This document shows positions 42,891-49,278 of a DNA stretch of 64,000 bases, in pieces (position 1 is the first letter of the stretch; each line of letters begins with the position of its first letter). The notes below the pieces were generated by a model, which was not told the origin of the DNA, made no database searches, and saw nothing but the letters and a program-made list of their open reading frames with translations. The translations under genes and the position numbers were made by a program. Source of the stretch: UBA9732 sp963599445 (GTDB lineage Bacteria; Spirochaetota; Spirochaetia; Sphaerochaetales; Sphaerochaetaceae); assembly GCA_963599445.1 (NCBI GenBank), contig CAVBWZ010000013.1, positions 1 to 64,000 of the forward strand. The letters are read 5' to 3'.

Positions 42891-44111
42891 ATGAAATTCA
42901 AATATGTGTGCATAGACTGCGGCAAAGAGTTCATCACGGACGAAGTAATCTACCAGTGTCCTGAATGCGCTGCAAAATCAAAGGAAGGGGAATTCCCCCG
43001 CGGATACCTCAAGGTCATCTACGACGAAGATGAACTTAGACAGCTTCAGAAGAAGGACCATGTCTCAATCTATGATTTCTTTCCTTATGATGTTCCCAAC
43101 AAGGAAGTATATCCCATTGGAACAACACCAATCGTCAAGCCAATGCGCCTTAATGCCAAGCTTGGCCTTTCCAATGTCTACTGCAAAATGGATGCATACC
43201 TCCCCTCTGGATCCTTCAAGGACAGGGCAAGCCAGCTCATTGCAGCACAGGCCATTGCACATGACACAAAGAAGATAGCCCTTGCATCCACAGGCAACGC
43301 AGGAGCTGCCATGAGCTGTGCGGGTGCGGCATACGGACTGGACATAATCCTCTTCGTTCCAAAGACGGCTCCAATCAACAAGCTTATGCAGAGCGTCCTC
43401 TATGGAGCAACTGTCGTTCCCGTAGATGGCACATACGATGATGCCTTCCTTCTTTCGATCGCCTACACGAAGCACTTTGGCGGTATAAACCGCAACACGG
43501 CCTACAACCCAATGACCATAGAAGGCAAGAAGAGCATCTCCATTGAGCTCTTCGAGCAGCTTGGACGACGGATTCCAGATGTAGTATACGTCCCGGTTGG
43601 TGACGGCTGTATCATAAGCAGCGTCTACAAAGGCTTCTACGACCTCATGAAGGCGGGCCTTACAGACCACATCCCTCACATCGTGTGTTCTCAGAGCGAA
43701 AAGTCCAATGCCATAAGCCAGGCTTTTGCAACGGGGCAGTTCAAGTCAATAGAGGCATCGACCCGTGCCGATTCCATCTCTGTTGACATTCCGGCAAGCG
43801 GAAGGATGGCGGTGCAGTACCTCAAGCAGTACAAAGGCTGGTGCACACAAGTCACTGAGCAGGAAATACTTGATGCCCAGATGAAGCTCGTCCACAACGG
43901 AGGAATCTTCGTTGAACCTGCAAGCGCAACGGCATGGGCGGCCCTTGAAAAGGACGTTCCAATGCTCAAGGAACGTTTTGGAGAGGATGTTGATGTCTGC
44001 GTTCTCCTCACAGGAATAGGCTTCAAGGACATGGCTGTCTTCGATGGTCGTGTATCCATGCCCTCCCCTATCGAGAACAGCGTGGAAGCTGTCATAAAGC
44101 GCTTCAGCTGA
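42891..44111 (+). CDS. thrC: Threonine synthase-like PLP enzyme with N-terminal zinc ribbon
   Basis: A 406-residue protein. An N-terminal zinc ribbon (CIDCGKE at residue 8 and QCPECAAK at residue 22) precedes the fold-type-II PLP domain. PLP lysine lies in SGSFKDRASQ, the substrate loop is ALASTGNAGAA and the phosphate loop VPVGDGCIISSV. These are the usual threonine synthase features, converting O-phosphohomoserine to threonine. Adjacent placement after another PLP enzyme and near the purine cluster leaves open a related diamino-acid role. It has CTAGGAGTGAACG before the ATG and is separated from the first PLP gene by a strong terminator. Confidence 0.83.
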   Translation: MKFKYVCIDCGKEFITDEVIYQCPECAAKSKEGEFPRGYLKVIYDEDELRQLQKKDHVSIYDFFPYDVPNKEVYPIGTTPIVKPMRLNAKLGLSNVYCKMDAYLPSGSFKDRASQLIAAQAIAHDTKKIALASTGNAGAAMSCAGAAYGLDIILFVPKTAPINKLMQSVLYGATVVPVDGTYDDAFLLSIAYTKHFGGINRNTAYNPMTIEGKKSISIELFEQLGRRIPDVVYVPVGDGCIISSVYKGFYDLMKAGLTDHIPHIVCSQSEKSNAISQAFATGQFKSIEASTRADSISVDIPASGRMAVQYLKQYKGWCTQVTEQEILDAQMKLVHNGGIFVEPASATAWAALEKDVPMLKERFGEDVDVCVLLTGIGFKDMAVFDGRVSMPSPIENSVEAVIKRFS

Positions 44112-44182
44112 GTTTGGTTGAAAAACGTTCGTCTAGAGGTTATATTTTCCATTGTGCCGCAGTGCAATGCGGAAGGAGAACG

Positions 44183-44656
44183 ATGATGGATAAGCTTTTG
44201 ATTGGCCTTGGAATTGGACTCGTTGTCGCAATTATCGTGTACATTTGGCAGTCGATTTCCAAACATGACATAGAAAAGAAGGGAAAGGACGAGGTTGCAA
44301 AGCTCAAAGGCCTCCTTGCAGACCGCATGGACATAGAGTCCGCAGGTGTAAACAAGCTCAAGGCTGAGAACGAAGAGCTCAAGAAAGCCAACGAGAACCT
44401 TAGGATAACCAATGCAGCTCTTGCCCAAAAGCCAGGCCGCGCAGAGGTCCAGCGCCTTCAGATCTACCAAAAGGCCGTCGACCGTCTCATCATAAACAGC
44501 CCAGGCTTTGGAGCTGCATGGCAGTCGGCTCTCAAGGAAAGCGAGGACGAGTTCGAAAAGATCTACTCAGGAACCCAAGCGTTCTGGAAGAAGATTCTCC
44601 CAGGCCGCACCAACGCCAAGCTCATAGACAAGGACAACGTCGTAGACGAACAGTAG
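44183..44656 (+). CDS. Membrane-anchored coiled-coil protein
   Basis: No family recognised. The 157-residue product has one N-terminal membrane helix (about residues 4-24, LLIGLGIGLVVAIIVYIW), then a charged helical stretch likely to form a coiled coil (KLKAENEELKKANENLR) and an acidic C-terminal domain with LIINSPGFGAAWQSAL. Type and order resemble small envelope scaffolds and the N-terminus of RmuC-like proteins, but no nuclease part is present. Tandem ATGs at 44183 and 44186 follow AAGGAGAACG; either may be used. It ends in a strong terminator. Confidence 0.7.
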   Translation: MMDKLLIGLGIGLVVAIIVYIWQSISKHDIEKKGKDEVAKLKGLLADRMDIESAGVNKLKAENEELKKANENLRITNAALAQKPGRAEVQRLQIYQKAVDRLIINSPGFGAAWQSALKESEDEFEKIYSGTQAFWKKILPGRTNAKLIDKDNVVDEQ

Positions 44657-44678
44657 TATTAATTGGGCGGCAGTCTTG

Positions 44679-44712
44679 GAGCCAGCTTGCATCTTAGCAG
44701 GCTGGCTTTTTT
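44679..44712 (+). terminator. Terminator after the coiled-coil protein gene
   Basis: AGCCAGC / GCTGGCT stem, extended inward by TGC/GCA, followed by a T-run. Confidence 0.85.
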
Positions 44713-44725
44713 GTGCGTTTATGGG

Positions 44726-44774
44726 GCTGAGCCTACTGGGCGCACTGGGCTTGCTGGGCACACTATGGCGCACT
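44726..44774. repeat. Short 9-bp-period CTGGGC array
   Basis: TACTGGGCG, CACTGGGCT, TGCTGGGCA and a decayed CACTATGGCG follow each other just after the terminator. The composition differs from the two arrays further on. Confidence 0.5.
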
Positions 44775-44820
44775 GATTTGCTCTCGAAATGCAATGCCTG
44801 TGTCATGACACTTGCTCTTG

Positions 44821-44899
44821 CTACGGACGCTGTGCTACAACTGCTACAGACACAACAACTGCCACAACCACTACAGCATCTACAGATTGGCCACAGATT
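44821..44899. repeat. 9-bp-period degenerate tandem array (copy B)
   Basis: Units of consensus CTACANNNN start at 44835, 44844, 44853, 44862, 44871 and 44880, and a last GGCCACAGATT unit follows after 11 bp at 44891. Unit form and the 11-bp final step are the same as in copy A at 19978-20062. Confidence 0.75.
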
Positions 44900-44920
44900 C
44901 AAGTACCATGCCAAAATCTG

Positions 44921-45010
44921 ATGCGTCCTAGTGCGCCGTAGTCCGCCGCCATACGCCCTAATACGCCATACTCCGCCACACAACGCCATTCAAAGCCCTA
45001 CTGTGCCACT
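44921..45010. repeat. 10-bp-period tandem array, nine units of consensus ATACGCCATA
   Basis: GCC (once GTC) recurs at exactly 10-bp steps from 44925 to 45005. Flanking positions are degenerate. The array lies upstream of the BrnTA pair and matches the helical repeat of DNA, so it could be a multi-site protein-binding or bent tract, or a decayed minisatellite. Confidence 0.75.
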
Positions 45011-45072
45011 CTTTGACAGCCAAGACGAAAGAAAATATTTAAGTTTTTATATTTATTCTTTTATATTTATCA

Positions 45073-45087
45073 TTGACTTATTGTCAA
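45073..45087. promoter_or_regulatory. Palindrome upstream of brnT
   Basis: TTGAC-TTATT-GTCAA lies about 33 bp before the brnT start codon and its left arm could be a -35 box. Autoregulation by the antitoxin is usual in BrnTA pairs, so an operator is plausible. Confidence 0.4.
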
Positions 45088-45119
45088 AAATGAACTTATC
45101 CTTGTAGCAGGAGTTTCTG

Positions 45120-45434
45120 ATGGGGAGAACTGTTGTAGTTGGAGATTTTGAATGGGATGAAGAAAAATCCCAAACAAATGAAAGGAAACATGGATTTGGG
45201 TTTGAAGAAATCCTTGATATGTTTGAAGACCCGTTTCTTCTTGAGACTTTTGACATAAACCACTCATCGTCAGAAGAAGAAAGGTTTTTAGCTTTAGGAA
45301 TGACGCATGGAATTCTGGTGGTGATTACATGCTTTACAGAAAGAAACGGAAGAACACGCATCATTTCATCAAGAAGAGCATTGAAAGAAGAAAAGGAAAT
45401 CTACTATGAAAGACAAAAACACATTTACGACTGA
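45120..45434 (+). CDS. brnT: BrnT-family ribonuclease toxin
   Basis: A 104-residue DUF497/BrnT protein. The family start FEWDEEKSQTNERKHGFGFEE-like segment (residues 10-30) and the later strand pattern ILVVITCFTERNGRTRIISSRRA with the catalytic-type Arg residues are clear. BrnT toxins fold like RelE and cleave RNA, slowing growth until bound by BrnA. AGGAG precedes the ATG at six bases. The gene overlaps brnA by 29 bp. AT content is higher than in neighbouring housekeeping genes, in line with an acquired accessory module. Confidence 0.9.
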   Translation: MGRTVVVGDFEWDEEKSQTNERKHGFGFEEILDMFEDPFLLETFDINHSSSEEERFLALGMTHGILVVITCFTERNGRTRIISSRRALKEEKEIYYERQKHIYD

Positions 45435-45675
45435 AAGACTTGCAGAACTTGAAAAAATGCCAATAGACACAACGGATATACCAGCTCTTACAGAAGAGCA
45501 AAAAAAAGCCTTGTTCTTCAAGAACTGGAGACCAGTCAAAAAGACGATAACAATACAAATAGACATGGATACATTGCAAAGATTCAGAACTCCAAACCCA
45601 AAAGGATATCAAAGCAGGATAAACGATGCTCTCCGTTGGGCTCTTGACAACGGATACACAGAACACAGGGCATAG
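45406..45675 (+). CDS. brnA: BrnA-family antitoxin
   Basis: An 89-residue partner of brnT. The C-terminal ribbon-helix-helix part (TITIQIDMDTLQRFRT; KGYQSRINDALRWAL) is the DUF4415/BrnA type that neutralises the toxin and represses the operon. The N-terminal half is charged and probably flexible, wrapping the toxin. Translation overlaps the toxin gene, and the start lies inside its last codons without a strong site of its own, so coupling is likely. Confidence 0.9.
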   Translation: MKDKNTFTTERLAELEKMPIDTTDIPALTEEQKKALFFKNWRPVKKTITIQIDMDTLQRFRTPNPKGYQSRINDALRWALDNGYTEHRA

Positions 45676-45819
45676 AATTATTGTTCCAAAGGAATCATTG
45701 CTACGAAACTATCTTTCCATCAGCAGAAATGCCATGTAATGAGGAATCGTCAATACTGCACCATATCTTCCAACATTGTAGTTTCCTATCCAGTGATTGA
45801 ATCCCATTCATAAGAAGAA
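45676..45819. other. Spacer after brnA, no gene seen
   Basis: AT-rich sequence without a supported gene. A 70-codon minus-strand frame at 45701-45913 runs through the terminator and lacks a ribosome site, so I do not call it. Confidence 0.4.
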
Positions 45820-45847
45820 GGCCAGTCTCAAGGCTGGTTTTCTTTTT
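45820..45847 (+). terminator. Terminator downstream of brnTA
   Basis: GGCCAGTC-TCAA-GGCTGGTT stem (wobble pairs included) followed by TTCTTTTTG. Confidence 0.7.
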
Positions 45848-46080
45848 GCCAAAAGAACTGTTCAACACCCGGTGAACACCCCTCCAAAGTTGGATTGTAC
45901 AATTGGATTTCAAATATTTACCAAGGGAGCTTTAGCATGCGCAGCAATATTTTTATAGCGAGTTTTTACGCAAACACAATATTTTTCAAACGACTTTTGA
46001 AGTATCATCTTTAAGTCGGGTACTTGTCAAGAAAACTGTCTTTAAACAACAAAACAGATAGTCAAACAGTTTCAACATAA
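45848..46080. other. Non-coding AT-rich spacer before tRNA-Leu terminator
   Basis: No gene or RNA recognised; runs such as TATTTTTATAGCG and TTTTTACGC are the only notable content. Confidence 0.35.
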
Positions 46081-46118
46081 AAGAAAAGAGCCACAATTCT
46101 ACATTGAATTGTGACTCA
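46081..46118 (-). terminator. Terminator of tRNA-Leu
   Basis: A 12-bp stem GAGTCACAATTC / GAATTGTGGCTC (one G-T pair), followed on the minus strand by TTTTCTTT. Confidence 0.85.
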
Positions 46119-46125
46119 GGAGCTT

Positions 46126-46208
46126 ACCAAAGACGGGACTCGGACCCGTACGGCCTTGCGGCCAGGGGATTTTAAGTCCCCGGTGTCTACCATTCCACCA
46201 CTTTGGCA
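46126..46208 (-). tRNA. tRNA-Leu (anticodon UAA)
   Basis: A class II tRNA with acceptor GCCAAAG/CTTTGGT, anticodon stem GGGGA/TCCCC around CTTAAAA (anticodon TAA), a long variable arm (GGCCGCAAGGCC) and T-arm GGG-TCCGAGT-CCC. CCA is not encoded. Confidence 0.95.
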
Positions 46209-46217
46209 CGAGTATGA

Positions 46218-46246
46218 TATTAAAGTCAAAACATCCGTTAGTCAAT
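46218..46246 (-). promoter_or_regulatory. Promoter of tRNA-Leu
   Basis: On the minus strand TTGACT (46246-46241), 17 bp, TAATAT (46223-46218), ending 9 bp before the tRNA 5' end. Confidence 0.7.
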
Positions 46247-46288
46247 TGAACAAGCCTTCCAATGTGTCAGGGAATCCTTTTTTCGATA

Positions 46289-46314
46289 AAAAAGTGACAT
46301 TGCTGTCACTTTTT
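46289..46314. terminator. Perfect 11-bp inverted repeat with A/T tails
   Basis: AAAAAGTGACA-TTGC-TGTCACTTTTT. The form is that of a bidirectional terminator, though no gene end is close by, so it may mark a lost gene between tRNA-Leu and the Rpn gene. Confidence 0.55.
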
Positions 46315-46372
46315 CTTGTAAAACATCATTTTGTGTGACAATGAGTTATCCGGAATCACTCAAAAATCTTTC

Positions 46373-46389
46373 GAAAACCGTGAATGGAA
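46373..46389 (+). promoter_or_regulatory. 17-bp element shared with 7773-7789
   Basis: GAAAACCGTGAATGGAA, identical to the copy upstream of the exported protein at 7.8 kb. It is 76 bp before the Rpn gene start. Confidence 0.4.
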
Positions 46390-46464
46390 ATGCCTGGTTT
46401 TTTGGAATTAGTAATATGAAAGGCTCTTGGGAGCTTCCAACGTTACTTTCCAGGAGGTGTTTCA

Positions 46465-47361
46465 ATGGTTAAGAAACACAACGGTTCACAAAGGGTTTTC
46501 GGTAGAAGGGACAGAAGGGACATCCCGCTTGAGAACGACGCCATGTTCGCGGAGGTCATGCGGCGAAAGGATGCATGCATTGGACTACTTGAGACCATAT
46601 TCGAGGGTCGCAGGATAAGGGACATAGTCTATGAGGACGACTTCTCCATAGAACCCCAGAAGAACATCATATTCGACCCCGGAAACAAGAGCATACGCCT
46701 TGATGTCTACTTCGAGGACGAGGACGCCGTATACGACATAGAGCTGCAGAAGGTAAAACGCTGGAACCTTGCCAAGAGGTCAAGGATGTATTCCTCCATG
46801 ATGGACGCGAACATGCTGGACAAGGGACTCGAGTACGATGCGCTGAAGAAGAGCTACGTCATATTCGTATGCATGTTCGACGTCTTTGGAAAGGGGATGA
46901 AGTCGTACCGCTTCAGGACCATGTGCGAGAACATGCAGGGCTTGCCTTTGGACGACGGCAGATATATCATTGTCGTGAACACGAAGGGCTCCGCCGGGGA
47001 CTCCACGGAGGACATGGATGCGTTCTTCGAGTACCTGAACGGTGGAACCAAGTCCATAGGTACTGGCAAGGACAGCGGCAACGAGTTCATAAGGAAGCTT
47101 GACAGGTATGTCCTTGACATAAACGGTGACGAGGACTGGAGGCAGGGCTATATGAAGTACGAACTGAACCTCATTGAGAAATACAAGGATGGAAAGTCAG
47201 AAGGTATAAACGAAGGCATCTCCATTGGCAGAGCCGAGGGCGAAGCCAACGAAAGAAACCGCATGGTCAAATCCATGTATTCGGATGGTGTACCAATGGG
47301 AAAGATTTCACAATACGCCTCGATTCCAGTTGAAGATGTTGAAGCAATACTGAAAAGCTGA
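46465..47361 (+). CDS. Rpn-family recombination-promoting nuclease (PD-(D/E)XK transposase-like)
   Basis: A 298-residue protein of the Rpn/transposase_31 group, DNA endonucleases thought to stimulate RecA-independent recombination. The opening DIPLENDAMFAEVMRRKDAC is typical. Catalytic residues fit the motif IRLDVYFED (Asp) followed by YDIELQK (E-x-Q) near residues 75-95. The C-terminal tail has a Gly/Glu-rich repeat (KSEGINEGISIGRAEGEA) common in this family. GGAGG precedes the ATG at seven bases. It is followed by a partial copy of its own C-terminus, showing recent duplication. Confidence 0.9.
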   Translation: MVKKHNGSQRVFGRRDRRDIPLENDAMFAEVMRRKDACIGLLETIFEGRRIRDIVYEDDFSIEPQKNIIFDPGNKSIRLDVYFEDEDAVYDIELQKVKRWNLAKRSRMYSSMMDANMLDKGLEYDALKKSYVIFVCMFDVFGKGMKSYRFRTMCENMQGLPLDDGRYIIVVNTKGSAGDSTEDMDAFFEYLNGGTKSIGTGKDSGNEFIRKLDRYVLDINGDEDWRQGYMKYELNLIEKYKDGKSEGINEGISIGRAEGEANERNRMVKSMYSDGVPMGKISQYASIPVEDVEAILKS

Positions 47362-47434
47362 TTATTCGTGCCGTGGATCATATCGGATTGGTTCACGGCA
47401 ACCTGCAAAGGACATAAAGAGGACAGAATACGCT

Positions 47435-47659
47435 ATGTACAAATACGAACTGAACCTCATTGAGAAATTCAAGGACGGCAAAGCCGAAGGAATCAACGAA
47501 GGAATCTCAATCGGCAGAGCTGAGGGCGTTTCCATTGGCGAAGCCAACGCCACCAACCGCATTGTCAAAGAAATGAACTCCAACGGAATACCAATTCCAG
47601 TCATTTCCAAATGTACCTCTGTCCCAATTGAAAAGGTCGAGGCGATATTGGAAAGCTGA
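47435..47659 (+). pseudogene. Duplicated C-terminal fragment of the Rpn gene
   Basis: A 74-codon frame repeats the last 70 or so residues of the upstream Rpn protein: YKYELNLIEKFKDGKAEG here versus MKYELNLIEKYKDGKSEG there, and IPIEKVEAILES-like endings. It has a four-codon VSIG insertion that extends the ISIGRAEG repeat. The nuclease domain is absent and no good ribosome site precedes it. It is best read as a remnant of tandem duplication, or possibly an independently made small regulator, since small C-terminal products from Rpn genes are known in other bacteria. Confidence 0.75.
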
Positions 47660-47757
47660 GAAACGGGTTCCAGCTTTCTTATGAAAGGAGCTTCCAAGTG
47701 GACACCACATGAAAGCTCCGTAAAAAACCGAACAAAAAACACTGATTGTATTGGAAC

Positions 47758-49266
47758 TCAATAGTATTTGACTATACTTGGGTCAATTCCTTTGAAAGTA
47801 TTTTTTTCGGCTGCCATCTCCTTGAGAGCACTTGGACACCTGATCTCCGTCAGACCGGTGCAACCCTCAAAAACCTCATTTCCTATGGTTGTAACAGATT
47901 CAGGAATGGTGATGCTACCTGTCAAACCTGTACACATATAAAAGGCACAACCTGCAATCCCTGTTACACCGTTGGGAATTTCAATACTCGTCAGACCTGT
48001 GCAATATGCAAAAGCATTACCGTATATTGCTTTTACGGAATCAGGAATAGTGATGCTCTTCAAGCTTTTACAATCAGTAAAAATTTCCGAGGCTATGGAT
48101 TCCAATGACCTTGGGAGGGTAACACTTGTCAAACTTGTGCAATACTTAAAGACACCCATTCCAAAATTCTTCACAGAGTCTGGAATAACAATGCTTTTCA
48201 GGCTTTTGCAGCCCAAAAAAGCATATCCCCAAATGGTTTCTACAGAATCAGCAATAGTAACACTTGTAAGGTTTGCAAATTCAGCAAAAGCTCTACCATT
48301 GATTTCTTTTACAGGCACAGTCTTACCTGACTCAGGATCAACATATGTACTTGGTATGACAACCGCAGCGTTTGTCGATTCCGTTGGTTCAAAGCCTTCT
48401 ACTACAGCATATCCGTTTTCTACTTCATATTTCAGCTTGACCTGTACCACTGGCTCAGAGGTCTCCCATACCGCTTTCAATTCAATGTCCTTTGTGATAG
48501 CAGTATTGAAATCGAAATCCTTGCCATCCAGCGTCCATTTTACGAATGCGTAGCCTTTCTTTGTAGGGTCAGCCGGCTTGGCTACCTTCCCGCCAGACTT
48601 GACGGTGACAGAATCCACAGCAGAACCACCGTCGGTATTAAATGTGACAGTACATTCCGCCTCAACTACAGAAACCTCACAAGTAGCTGTCATACCTCCA
48701 TCCTCAGTCGTAGCAGTGATTGTAGCAACCCCTTCTTTCCTCGCTGTCACCACTCCAGATGCGTCTACAACAGCTATCGTATCATCGCTTGATATCCATT
48801 TGACGCGCTTGTTGCTTGCATTCTCTGGAGATACTGTTGCTGTAAGTACACGACTTTCTCCAACTTCCAGTTCTACATTTTCCCAGTTCAATTCAAGGCC
48901 GGTTACAGCCACCTCGATATTTTTCACAGTTATGGTACATGTTGCAACAACTCCACTTCCATCCTTGGCCTTTGCGGTTATATTTGCTGTTCCTGCGCTG
49001 ACGCATTCGACCTTCCCGTCCTGGTCCACCGTTGCAACGTCTGCATTGTCAGATGTCCACTCTACCCTCTTGTCCGATGCATCGTCAGGAGCAATCGTTA
49101 TCATCAAATCCAATTCGCTTCCAACGAATGCTTCCATAGAGGACTCGTCAAAGGAAATTCCAGTGACTTTGATTACTGTTCCCCCCTCCACTTCTTCATT
49201 GCAGGCTGTAAAAACGAACAGCAGACAAAGCAATGCTACCAAAACGATTCTTGCAGTTTTTTCCAT
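47758..49266 (-). CDS. Surface lipoprotein with two Big2, one InlB-type repeat and LRR_5 repeats
   Basis: A 502-residue lipoprotein. Residues 1-21 hold a signal with lipobox VFTAC. Two bacterial Ig-like (Big2) domains follow (about 30-115 and 118-200), then one Listeria-Bacteroides repeat (FNTDGGSAVDSVTVKSGGKV...KAVW, about 205-270). The C-terminal half is made of BspA-type leucine-rich repeats (SIVIPDSVKNFGMGVFKYC; TSVTLPRSLESI), ending near residue 500. Such proteins are exposed and bind host or bacterial surfaces. AAGGAGG precedes the ATG. It is the last of five lipoprotein genes on this strand. Confidence 0.88.
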   Translation of the reverse strand: MEKTARIVLVALLCLLFVFTACNEEVEGGTVIKVTGISFDESSMEAFVGSELDLMITIAPDDASDKRVEWTSDNADVATVDQDGKVECVSAGTANITAKAKDGSGVVATCTITVKNIEVAVTGLELNWENVELEVGESRVLTATVSPENASNKRVKWISSDDTIAVVDASGVVTARKEGVATITATTEDGGMTATCEVSVVEAECTVTFNTDGGSAVDSVTVKSGGKVAKPADPTKKGYAFVKWTLDGKDFDFNTAITKDIELKAVWETSEPVVQVKLKYEVENGYAVVEGFEPTESTNAAVVIPSTYVDPESGKTVPVKEINGRAFAEFANLTSVTIADSVETIWGYAFLGCKSLKSIVIPDSVKNFGMGVFKYCTSLTSVTLPRSLESIASEIFTDCKSLKSITIPDSVKAIYGNAFAYCTGLTSIEIPNGVTGIAGCAFYMCTGLTGSITIPESVTTIGNEVFEGCTGLTEIRCPSALKEMAAEKNTFKGIDPSIVKYY

Positions 49267-49278
49267 AACGAACCTCCT

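Noticed and set aside
42891..44111. YgeX identity for the second PLP enzyme
   Set aside because: The N-terminal zinc ribbon and SGSFKDR motif are those of threonine synthase-like proteins rather than of diaminopropionate ammonia-lyase.
45701..45913. 70-codon minus-strand frame
   Set aside because: It spans the terminator after brnTA and has no ribosome site or similarity.
46465..47361. Insertion sequence with inverted repeats around the Rpn gene
   Set aside because: Despite the transposase-like family name no terminal inverted repeats or target duplication are visible.
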